Source: Hyaloperonospora brassicae
Taxonomy: Eukaryota > Oomycota > Peronosporomycetes > Peronosporales > Peronosporaceae
Length of the DNA: 64,000 nucleotides
Assembly (NCBI GenBank): GCA_947650285.1
Contig: CANTFL010000483.1
Span: forward strand, 124,001-188,000
Direction of reading: 5' to 3'
The notes below the pieces were generated by a model. That model ran no database searches and had not been told where the DNA came from. It saw nothing but the letters and a program-made list of their open reading frames with translations. Made by a program: the position numbers and the translations under genes. Shown here in pieces: positions 50,714 to 60,439 of this stretch. The first letter of the stretch is position 1. Every line of letters starts with the position of its first letter.

Positions 50714-52448
50714 TGTGGTGAAGTCGATCTCACAAAATCGCTTGTGTGAGGGTCGATATTCCACTTGCACAGACTTGCCGACTCACGGAGGAGGTACTCC
50801 GATCCGTGCCTTGTTGTATAGCCTTGTGCTCACCTTGTGTACCCGTCGGTTGGGTTGGCTTGAGCTCTTCTTAATGGCCTTGGGCGATGCCGATCTCGCT
50901 GAGTGTTTGGGGTTGAGAGTTCGCTTCCGGTGCGGAAATCTTCACACCACGAACAGGATTCTGCGATCTTGATCTTGAGTCGCGGCGATCTCTATCTGGA
51001 AACGTCGCGATCTCGATCTTAAACTACACCTATCTCGACGGGGTCTTTGCTGTGCAAAAATCTTCACTCAGCAAATGATAGTCTTGCGTCGATCTCGCGT
51101 TGGGATCGGTCCGATCTGGTCTCGGGATCGGCCGATCTTGCCGGAAGTGCGCAATATGGACGGATCGGTAGCTTGTTTCGCCTAAATGAAACGTGCTGAT
51201 CTGCTCTGTAGATCGCTTCAGTCTTGCTCGGTCTTGTATTGAACTCCTTGTCCAGATCTTCTGACCACTTGATCCGCCTTGCGATCTTGTAACCAAAATC
51301 CTTTTCCTTTACCGTTGTTTGCAGCTATCCTAGCAGTTTGAGCTAATTTAATTCACCTTGACCCCACCTTGGCCCAACAATCCAAGATTAGTACACGAAA
51401 CACAGCACGGCGAAGTCTCTTGATCGACGGGAGGCCAAATATCCTGCCCGGAAGAGAAGTCTGCGAAGTGCTTTATATGTAAAAACGGTAACTGTTATAT
51501 TATCCAACCAAATTAACATCCATCCTATCCTTAAGCCTATTCCAAACTATAGGTCACTCTTCAAGTCGGTATCACCTTTAAGATTGACCGCCCCCTTGAA
51601 CACGTGTCGAGATTTCGTGACCTGTACTCCAAGATAGCGCCAATACTCCCGATATCGTACCTATACGCCAAAAAAGGACCAAATTTTTAATACGGGACCA
51701 AATACCAAATTTTGGTACCGAAAAGTCCAAAATAGTATCCAAAAGCCGAATGTGTCTAAATCCATTTTACGACGTCAATTCAACCGGCTTCGACTGGCTC
51801 TTTTGATCTGAACTTTCAGGACATCACTCATGGACCTTCATCAAGCATGGTTATTACGATTCAACAACTCCATCATCGATATATACATAATCAGCAGGAA
51901 ACATGACCGATCTGATGTCCAATTCGAGATCGTTAAGGATCGTCACAGTACAATCCGGCCATATATGTTCTTCAGTTTATTGTGCGTGCTCCGATATCAT
52001 CCTCAAGGGTTTATCTGCTTAACGGGACCATCCATAGGTCTTACAACGGTCCCACGGACTCCCACGAACATCCACACTTCCAGATCGGGCTATGATTAAC
52101 CTAAATCAGTACTCTCTTCGGGAGACCAGTAAAGAGTGTCACCGATCTGCAATATGTTACACCTTCGTCACAGAGTCATATCACATCACCTGATACCAGA
52201 TCCTTGTCCCAGATCGCTCCATAAAAATCGTTCTAACTGTCGTATTGTCCCAGATCACCCTGTCTCAGGTCGATCCATATCCATCAATCTGGAGACAATT
52301 GGATTGGATCGCCGATCCCCGTTGAGATCGCTTTCTATCTACTTATTGAATCGCTAGGTCCCTTGGCATCATTTTCTACCAGTAAATGACGATTTAAATG
52401 GGTAGTCACCGATCCACGTCCCAAAATTTGATTAGTGACCTTACCACA
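50714..52448 (-). repeat. Solo gypsy LTR inserted in reverse inside the element B 5' LTR
   Basis: On the + strand it begins TGTGGTGAAG (50,714) and ends CTTACCACA (52,448). Read on the minus strand these are a standard LTR start and end. The flanking bases are CTAC (50,710-50,713) and CTAA (52,449-52,452), a 4-bp duplication with one change. The element B 3' LTR passes through this site without the insert (around 63,292). Minus-strand landmarks match other LTRs: TGGCCTCCCGTCGATCAAGA, CTTGGATTGTTGGGCCAAG, GTGTGAAGATTTCCGCACCG, and on the + strand CTCACCTTGTGTACCCGTCG. At 1,735 bp it is longer than its relatives, with extra sequence in the U3. Confidence 0.9.
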
Positions 52449-53521
52449 CTAATAGCAATAGAAAATCGGTGAATATGGAAGCAAGCTGGAAGAGTGGATT
52501 GTCAAGATAATCAAGCATGCGAAGTTATGGACGTGACGGCGATCCGACCTCGGATGCCCGATCAAAGATGCAACCTATCGACCACGATCTATCCTGGGTG
52601 TGTACTGCTGATCGGTGTGAATCACATAATTAACGTGGATCACATACCGCTATCTACCACCTCGCAATCCACTGTACCGCGATCCACTGTACCGCGATCC
52701 ACCGCACCGCAATCCACTGTACCGCAATCCACTGTACCGCGATCCACTATGGAGTGATCCACTATGGGGCAAATTGAGGTGGATCACATAATCGGTGTGG
52801 ATCACATACCGCGATCAACTACCTCGCGATCCACTATGGAGCGATCCAATACGGATTGTCTGCTGTGGACCACATGAGACAAGAAGTAAATTACATAGAC
52901 AGGCGATACGCACTAGAGATCTATTGAACAGATAGGCATATTCATATGTTTTGGATTTGGTTGGTTAACATTAAAGAGAATTGAATTTGCAACGAAAGAC
53001 ACGCGTCGACTTCTTTCGGGAAGGAACTTTGGCCTCCCGTTGAATAGAGAGTCACCCACGTGTCTGCAAGCTTTGCCTTTGGATTGTTTGGTCAGGCGGA
53101 ACATCAGTTCTCAACCCCCTCCCTCAACTGATATCGGAAGCAGGGAACCTAACGGTTCAGATTCAAGATCGCGAGAAGGCTCAAGTGGTAAGAAGGCTCG
53201 CGGATCAAGCACCACCCTTGGCAAAGGCGAGTCTGGGAGAGAGCTCAAGTCTACTTGCGATCGAGTAAAGAATTTCCACTAGATCCCCCCACATTTGACC
53301 GGGTGAAGAATTTCCATCCGATCAACCCTTATCCCCAGAACGGTCAAGTTCAGGTTCAGCTCAAGTCCATAAAGAAGAGCGCAACCCGTCCCACCGACGG
53401 GTAAACAAGGTGAGAAAGAAGACACAGAGCACGGTATCGGGAGACCCCTCCGTTAGTCGGTCTTCCGGGCGCCAGTGGAGAGTCGGGACCACAAAGAATT
53501 TGTGATCACCACTCCACCACA
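52449..53521 (+). repeat. 5' LTR of element B, second part
   Basis: Matches 63,310-64,000 of the 3' LTR and ends GATCACCACTCCACCACA at 53,521. From 52,860 to 53,190 the two LTRs differ at roughly 4% of positions. They differ more in the tandem-array section. The first bases of the interior (CGGTGCGCGTGCC from 53,523) could be a decayed primer-binding site, but I cannot assign the tRNA. Confidence 0.9.
52662..52766. repeat. 15-bp tandem array in the U3 of element B
   Basis: Seven units of CCGCGATCCACTGTA or close variants lie in register from 52,662 to 52,766. They are followed by a composite block with GGTGTGGATCACATACCGCG. The 3' LTR copy at 63,490-63,660 has the same words but a different number and order of units, so the array has changed since insertion. 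Confidence 0.85.
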
Positions 53522-55408
53522 ACGGTGCGCGTGCCTGGATCTTCTGGTGACTCGGGATTTTACCGTGAGTCCCTGAGCGAAGAAGTCAAGATTAAGACTG
53601 AACCTGGGATAGAAGCGCCAGCGAAAGAGGGATCGTCGCAGACGCGTGACAATGAAGGATCCCCGGGTCGTCAAAATTTTAGGAGGGATTTTACGACAAG
53701 AAAATAAAAGAAGAAGATCGGTCGCACGATCTGGAAGAAACCACCCAACATTCTCCTAAGGTCCCTTCGCGAGCCATCGCAGATCGCTCTGCAAAGCTCG
53801 ATCTTCAGGATGAAAGTTCTAGGGGAATTCCCAAATAATTGTCATTCGTATCAGATGAACCATCAGAAATGATAAAGAAAAAGTGAAGAGTTCGGACGAC
53901 TTTAAGAAGCTGGCCTCGGCGAAACAAGATCGAAACGTTTACAAGAACAGACAAGCCGTCGACAAGGTCAAGCCGGAGAAGATGGATCAAGCCTCACAGT
54001 CAGTGGATCGCGAAATAAAGCTTGAAGATCGGCGATTCGGCGAAATCACCCGGGAATACCACTTGATGGAGCTGAATAAGCTGTTTTTAAGTGACCCTGT
54101 ACTTAAGACGATCAATCCGAAGCTAATCGTATCGCTACGCGGACCGATATCAGCGCCCAAATGAACTCCTAACGTGTTGAAGGCGCTCCGACGTCTAATC
54201 AACCTGCTGACTGAGGCGGGGTTCAATGTGGGAACGTTCAATGCGCAAACGCTACTAGGAAGCAGCCACGATCGAGTGATCGCTGCCGGACAGTCGCTGT
54301 TTAAGCCGTTGAGTCCTCTCATAGTCATACATGACCCTGGGGACAACACGACCCCGCCGATCGGCACCACGGATCAACATATCACTCCGCGAAGTACTAT
54401 GGATCAAGTTATCACACCGATCAACGATTTCCCCAAGGGTAAACACACTGTATCGTCCCGTTCTGATTCAGTAGGGTCAGAAGACGACTCGAACGATTTG
54501 TTCGAGATCCAACGGATGTCGCTAGGACCAAAGGGCGCGGGTTTGTTGCGGAACAAAATTGAACGGAATGAGGCAAAGGCTCTTTCGGGAAAGCCACCGG
54601 CGATGCAGTTTATGAGCATAGTGGAATCAGATCAGGTGAATTTCTATTTTCGAGCAGCCATGAAGAAAAATGAGCGACAACAAGACCGTTTGAACGCCGG
54701 GCAATCGGCTGATAACCCATTTGAATCGGAGATTAATATGCCGGATGTGGACATGGAGTCGGTTGGATCGCTTCTTAGTAGATCGCACGACCACGATCGT
54801 GCGCGCCGTGACCGAGTTAATAAGAGTTTACCACAGGTGGCAACGGCAGGGGCATCGGGTGGTGGCGGGTTCTCTGGTCAAAAGGATTCGGATGTCTGCC
54901 ATGGACGAACTAAAAGAAAAGGTCGGGACGGTAGAAGAATGAAGAACGGTCCAGAATATGGATCAGTAAGGTGAAGTCAACGTTCCTAAGCGATCAAGCG
55001 GGTGACGCGGAAAAGTGTCTGGTGTTCTGCGATCTATTCGCGGGACCAGCGCGTGACTTATACAATCATCGCAGTCGCTCTACGAGGACTTTGTGGAAGG
55101 CACTCCTGGAAGGCTTCATGGACAAATAGGGAGGGAAGGATGGCACCTCTGTTGGGAGTCTCTATTATTAAGTCCGTAAACAATCGAACGAGACTCCATT
55201 GGAGTACTTGTACCGTCTGAATGGGGCTGCGATCCGGGTGAGAAATTTGATACGAGATGGACCGTCTGCTACCCGCAAGGAACATTTCAAACATTACATT
55301 AGTACCCTGTACGATCGCGATCTGGCGAATATGTTGAAGATTTTATGCCTTGGAGATGCAGACGATCTGGAAGAAATGCTGCAAGAATGCAAAAATATAG
55401 AAGTCTGA
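53522..55408 (+). pseudogene. gag: gag of element B, N-terminal and capsid-like parts, broken
   Basis: Gag assembles the particle around the element RNA. The pieces sit in different frames: 53,525-53,707, 53,883-54,164, a 266-codon frame at 54,174-54,974, then the capsid-like retrotransposon gag domain. That domain is readable as STFLSDQAGDAEKCLVFCDL near 54,972, TPLEYLYRLNGAAIRVRN near 55,191 and DRDLANMLKILCLGDADDLE near 55,313. Stops at about 55,127 and 55,173, and frame changes between the pieces, prevent translation as one protein. The N-terminal part is charged and low in structure. It follows the LTR directly, as expected for gag. Confidence 0.85.
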
Positions 55409-55423
55409 GAAGCTTACGCTTCT

Positions 55424-55861
55424 ATGGGGTCGAATAAATTTCGACATCGTCTTACGTCACAGGAGGCCCGAATGCCATCGAGACCGGCTCGGGATGTGAG
55501 AGAGATCCACGTGGAAATCGAGAGCAGTGGATCAGATGTTGACTCCAGCGGATCGGATAATGACTCGGATCGACGAAATGTGTACATGGCTGCAGCTACG
55601 GTGCGCTTTCAGAAGCCAGGAGACTCGATCGTCCACAACGAGAGATTTGATCAAGAGAGGCACTACGATCGTTGGAAGACTCAAACAGTGTGTACGAACT
55701 GTGGGTCGAAGAAGCATGGCGATCGCGGGTTTTGGAAGCGACTGGCGTGTCAAAAGTGTGAACGTAAAGGTCATTCTGCGGACAAGTGCTACTACGTGCG
55801 TTCCGTATGCAAGAACATCCACGACGAAGGAAAGTGCCCGATGGAACAGTTTTATTTATGA
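55424..55861 (+). pseudogene. Nucleocapsid zinc-knuckle segment of element B
   Basis: A 145-codon frame with an acidic/serine stretch (SSGSDVDSSGSDNDSD) followed by cysteine/histidine knuckles. CTNCGSKKHGDRGFWK keeps Cys-x2-Cys-x4-His but has lost the final Cys (Phe or Trp in its place). CQKCERKGHSADKCY is a complete CCHC knuckle. A further CKNIHDEGKC follows. Such knuckles bind the element RNA during packaging. A stop separates it from the capsid-like part, and the frame changes again before protease. Confidence 0.85.
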
Positions 55862-56558
55862 TCCGCCAATGTTATGTTCCTACCGAGCATACAGAGAAGT
55901 GCCGGAACAAGCCGAGAAGGTGCTAAATTAGGACGCTCGCCAGGTTGGAATCTGGTACGAGCCAAGCGTTCTGGACTCTGTATATATGCATTTGTGGAGA
56001 GGATGTTGGTCAAAGAAAGCGATGACAAGCAGGATGATCTACATAATACATGTGATTCTTTAAATTGTCTGCGTTCCATTTCGAGTGTTAGACGACACGA
56101 TGAGTACGCCCGATCGCCCACCAAGATGGAACTTGTCTTAGCGCCAGGATAGTCAAGAGGGTATGGGAAATACCATACACCAAGAAAATGGCTCAATCAA
56201 GCTAAAGTGGTGGGGAAGATTAACAACGAATAGGCCACAATGCTACTGGACTCAGGATCTGAGATCTCGATTGTGCACTGCCTTTGCTCGTAAGGTAGGA
56301 TGTGTTATCGACGAGAATCAGAAACAGGAGTGTGTGGGGATAGGTGAAAACGCGTACATGACCGAAGGACGTATTAAGATCAAGATCACCCTAAACGGAT
56401 TGCTGGTGTACTATTTTGCTGTGTGGGTGGGTGATCAGGTCGTTCAAGAAGCGATCTTGGGTATGGATTTCATGGTACCGGCAGGCATACGTCGGGATTT
56501 AGCTGATGGGACGCTGGTATTGCCAGATGAAGTGAGGATTCATTCGCAGGACGCAGAC
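55862..56558 (+). pseudogene. pro: Aspartic protease region of element B, broken
   Basis: The protease cuts the Gag-Pol precursor. In one frame MLLDSGSEISIV (from 56,240) has the catalytic Asp-Ser-Gly. The sequence then continues in another frame with TAFARKVGCVIDENQ and, near 56,445, VVQEAILGMDFMVPAG, the flap and C-terminal part. A single frameshift close to 56,275 lies between these two parts. The frame ends in foreign sequence because a 438-bp element is inserted at 56,558. Upstream, 55,862-56,150 is the linker after the knuckles (KRSGLCIYAFVERM). Confidence 0.8.
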
Positions 56559-56996
56559 TGTAACGGGGTAGCCCGTTACATGAGATTGTCATTAAAACAT
56601 TCTGACAATAAAGAATATTACGTCGAATATTCTTTTAACAATATCACAGACATGGTGATATCGTTGGGATGACCGAAGGGTCTACTCATTGGTTGATATC
56701 GTGATGATATCAACCCACCAATCGCTGCTAGACGCGCGCAATGAGTGGTGAGTAGACGTCATCATAAAATAGTTATATTGGTATAATTAAGTCAGGACAA
56801 CAGAGATTCCAGGAGTTATAGGACTTAATTATATTAACACATTTTTACTTTTATTAAGAGACTAGTATGACTACTTAGTCTCCTTTTCTTCCTCTGTTTT
56901 CCTTAAACACCTAGCAGGGCACTGTCAACCACTGTCGTCAGTGAAGGTATACTCCGTAAAGATCACCCAGTACGTAGTCAACAGTGCCCCGTTACA
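56559..56996. mobile_element. 438-bp TG...CA element (short solo LTR, Copia-type?) inserted in pol
   Basis: It starts TGTAACGGGG at 56,559 and ends CCCCGTTACA at 56,996, a perfect 10-bp terminal inverted repeat with TG...CA ends. CAGAC lies immediately before (56,554-56,558) and after (56,997-57,001), a perfect 5-bp target duplication. Pol homology resumes to the right. It is hairpin-rich: the first 22 bp fold on themselves (TGTAACGGG/CCCGTTACA), GTCTACTCA 56,680-56,688 pairs with 56,749-56,757, GGTTGATATC 56,691-56,700 with 56,706-56,715, and TATAATTAAGTC 56,782-56,793 with 56,822-56,833. A 5-bp duplication fits a solo LTR of a family different from the gypsy LTRs here. A non-autonomous hairpin element is the alternative. 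Confidence 0.85.
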
Positions 56997-57001
56997 CAGA
57001 C

Positions 57002-57849
57002 CTCTGTGCGGATCGTCCATGCAGCCGATCGTGATCCCGGACCAGCATTTAGTTCTACCGGTTGGTCGATCAACAGAGATAAGGATCGGCAATACCCAGT
57101 TCAACGCCAAGCTGTGAGATAGACAAGATTCAACATGATTTTTCACCGTGACCACCGGGATCGGTCGGATCAAGTACTTACATCTCACAAATCTCAGCGA
57201 CACGGAAGTTACCCTCGATCGCGGACCGGCTTTAGGTTGGATTATGGCTGCCGATATGGTGCCTCGATACCCAGGCTACGTTTCGGTTGGATCGCGACGG
57301 TACAACGAGTGGCAGACTCGACCTTGTGAAGCAACGACAGAAAAAGAGGAAGAACTACCACCCGAATACGCTGGTCTGCTTATAAATCACCCACCTTACC
57401 CTACGCCGACGAATTTTTAAAGTCGACCGAAAGAGATTAATGGATCAACGGACAGTCCGATCCGAGACGCGAAAGTTGTTCCGAATGTGGATCCACAACC
57501 ATGTGTTGTTAACACGATCGAGGAGACGGACAGAGGCGGTCAAGTACCCGAGGGGCCAATGGAAGGAGGTAAACCGACTAAGGATAGGGATATCGATCGA
57601 TCGCATGACGGATCGAGTGACTTGATAGACGATTTTCATACAGATCATCGACCAACAAGCGTACTGCCTGTGATGAATGCGATTCACGAACGACCGACGA
57701 CCGACGGGGCAGGCGATCAGTCGAAAAAGAGGCCGGACCTTCATCAGATGTAAAGATTGACAAAAATCCGTGCCCGGAGGATGAACACATCGCGGGAAAG
57801 CCGGACGTCTCTACCTATCGTCATGAAAGTGGAGAGCTGTAGATAGAAG
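57002..57849 (+). pseudogene. Protease to reverse-transcriptase linker of element B
   Basis: Pol continues after the insertion. Recognisable pieces are TEIRIGNTQFNAKL near 57,068 and, in another frame, VTTGIGRIKYLHLTNLSD from 57,145 and YVSVGSRRYNEWQTRPCE near 57,280. These are the conserved linker found in related elements between protease and polymerase. A Ser/Asp-rich variable stretch follows to about 57,850. Frame changes and stops are present. Confidence 0.6.
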
Positions 57850-58930
57850 ACGTGGATCAACACATGACGGTATTGCCTGATATTGTTACGCCTACTGCCG
57901 AAGTCACGATTGAAGATATTCAGGTAGGCGATTCACACATACCACTGACTGATAACCAGGAACGATTGAGACACATGATCTGGATAAATAAGCACCTTTT
58001 GATTGTCAAGGGGAACGCACTCCCTCCATCCGTACGGGGGGGCAATATGCGATATTGACGTGGGAGGAGCGAGCCCGATCGCACAGAGAGTACGGCCAGT
58101 AGCGCCTAAGTTCCGTGAAAAACTAGCGGATTTGATTAAAGGACTGCTCTCAGCCAAGATTATCCGACCTTCCACATCACCATGGGCTTCGCCCATCGTC
58201 ATAATTATCAAGAAAAATGGCGAAGACATTAGATTGTGTATCGACTTATGACGAGCAAATCAGCTAACAAGGCTGATGGTACATCCAATGCCATTGATCA
58301 GCGAACTATTAAGAGTCATGGACAAAGCAATGTGGTATTGCTCACTGGATATGGCAAGCGGGTTGGGTAGTGGAGAGGACGGAACGAGCAATAAATATTT
58401 CCGCATTCATTACGCCATCATGCTTGAGTGAGTGGCTACGGATGCCGTTTTGGTTAAAGAATGCTCCTTAGATTTATTAACGCCTGATCGACAATGCATT
58501 GTATGGATATTTGAAGATAGGTGCTGGTCCGGGCGCCTCCTCTACGTAGCCGTCCAAACGGATCGACGTGTTCACAAAAGGGAACCGGACACCAGTCAGA
58601 CACCTTCTGTTCTAGTTCGAAGATCGTACATCGACGACATATTGATTCCAGCTACATCGTGAACTGCCCTGTATGAAAGAGTAGAAGGATTGCTACGTGT
58701 ATGCGACGAGTGGAATTTGTCGATCAGCCTGACCAAAAGGTTTTGTGGACGGCGCAAGGTGGATTATCTCGGTCATCAAGTATCACTCGCTGATTGGAAG
58801 CCCTACCAAAATATCTCGGATCACTGGTCAATATCCCGTTTCCTCAACAGATGCGGTCGATGCAGTCGTTCCTGGGAAGTTTGTATTACTATAGCCGATT
58901 CATTGCAGACTTTGCAATATACGCGTCAGT
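57850..58930 (+). pseudogene. Reverse transcriptase of element B, broken
   Basis: It copies the element RNA into DNA. Motifs in order: IIRPSTSPWASPIVIIIKK then NGEDIRLCIDL ending in a stop at 58,249; PMPLISELLRVMDKAMWYCS leading into SLDMASG, with the first catalytic Asp at 58,348; YIDDILIP, with the catalytic Asp pair at 58,633-58,638; then DYLGHQVSL and QMRSMQSFLGSLYYYSRFI of the thumb. Stops (58,249, 58,429, 58,660) and frameshifts separate them. The sequence between the two catalytic blocks is altered: the usual LPQG-type block before YIDD cannot be found. The domain ends at about 58,975 and RNase H does not follow. Confidence 0.85.
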
Positions 58931-59057
58931 GCCCTACAAAATACACGAAGCAGATTTCCACGAAATTCGCCGCATGGAAAAGACGGAATCGCCTACACGG
59001 AATCAAAAAAGGGTTGAAGATCAGAAGTGTCGAGGGAACAGCGATCCAGATCATGTC

Positions 59058-59264
59058 GGCCTTACAGGGGGCGATCCGAAAGTGGACGATCGCAAAGATC
59101 AAGGTAACAGCGATTCGGATCGTGTAGGCCTTACAGGGGGCGATCCGAAAGTGGACGATCGCAAAGATCAAGGTGACAGCAATCCGGATCGTGTCGGTCT
59201 TAAAAGGGGCGATCCAGCGTCTTCTTGTGTTAGAGAAGACGACCGAACCTCAGCGGATAGAAGT
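59058..59264 (+). repeat. Three 69-bp tandem repeats where RNase H and the start of integrase should be
   Basis: Units start at 59,058, 59,127 and 59,196 with GGCCTTACAGGGGGCGATCC, and the last copy is partial and diverged. 69 bp is 23 codons. In the open frame from 58,794 to 59,408 the repeat reads GLTGGDPKVDDRKDQGNSDS. The whole interval from about 58,985 to 59,290 replaces RNase H, the zinc-binding part and most of the catalytic core of integrase. Confidence 0.85.
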
Positions 59265-59266
59265 CG

Positions 59267-60229
59267 ATGCGAAAAAGCGATAATTTCGTTCACCATATGT
59301 CCGATTTCTTTCGAGCGTTCAATCAGATCGAGGGGCAGAAACAACGTGCAACCATGGCGTACCGACCTCAAGCAAACGGGAAAGCAAAACGAATGGTGCA
59401 AACCCTGACGAGAGCGTTGAAAATGTACGTCACGGACACGAATCAGAAGGATCGGGACGAATACGCCGAGAAGTTGACGTTCGCCATCAATACGGCACAG
59501 GATCGTGTGCGAGGAGATACGCCATTCTACCTGATCCACTGTTGGGACCCACGATCGACGTTAAAAGCAACTTTGCCCTTGGGTAGCACCAAAAGACGGG
59601 ATCGAGAACCCCGAAGATGGCGATATCACATACAGTGTCAGTATCAACGAGCGAGAGAAGTTGTTAACGATCGGCTACGGATCGCGATCGAGAACCGGGT
59701 CGATCGACACAATAATGAGGAAGGATCAGATGAGATCGAGGTTGGATCGCAAGTATGGCTCTATTTTAATCGGGTGAAAGAAGGATACGCCCGAAAGCTG
59801 GCACACATGTGGCACGGACCATTCCGGGTAAGGGAACTTTGCGGAAGACACGCGGTGCGGTTGGAAGTTTCGGGTACTCCCTATCGATTGTTCCCACTGG
59901 TACATATATCCAAGATTAAGCGAGTAAAGATCTTCCCGGATCGGCTAGATTTTGACGAATTCATGCTACCGGAAGATAGCTGGGAACGCACATTAGATGA
60001 AGATGAATTTGAAGTTGAGAAGATGATGGATGTGCGATCCGGCAGACGGACCCGTTTCGGCAGAGTTCTACGACAGTATCTGGTGCAATGGAACGGAATG
60101 GGCGATCCGACATGGGTGGATGAGGTTGACTTGAACTGGGGAGCCTTGCTGCGAGAGTTCGATTGCGATCGGGTCAGCAAGAATCGTTTCGAACTGATGC
60201 AATCACACGAAACAGCGGTGGGTGAATAG
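59267..60229 (+). pseudogene. int: Truncated integrase with C-terminal chromodomain, element B
   Basis: The longest open frame in the window (320 codons). It begins in the middle of the integrase core (MSDFFRAFNQIEGQKQRATM). The block holding the last catalytic residue reads QANGKAKRMVQT. Gypsy integrases have Glu in the position of the second Lys (codon 59,387-59,389, AAA, a single G-to-A step from GAA), so the catalytic acid is lost. Then follow LTFAINTAQDRVRGDTPFYL, the basic C-terminal DNA-binding part (GSQVWLYFNR, GPFRVRELCGRHAVRL) and the chromodomain (QYLVQWNGMGDPTWVDE, LNWGALLREF) to the stop. The N-terminal zinc-binding half and the first catalytic Asp are deleted, so it cannot act as an integrase. 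The chromodomain looks intact and could still bind chromatin if expressed. Confidence 0.9.
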
Positions 60230-60439
60230 CCGGAGTGTCGAATCAAAATTGTCCTGTAAGAAGGTTGCAGAGGGAGTACTGGGGAGAAGTGATGTGTGGC
60301 GATCCAGGGTATTGAAGCCTGATCGCAGTGAGTGTACATGACAAAAAAAAACAAATGAGATGAATTTATGTGACGATCGACGAAGAAGAAAACGATGGAG
60401 ATGTATGATTAAATGAGAGACTGCCTCGATCGCTATGGA

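Noticed and set aside
58926..59171. Minus-strand frame with a repeated hydrophobic motif at 59.0-59.2 kb
   Set aside because: It is the shadow of the 69-bp repeat array on the other strand.
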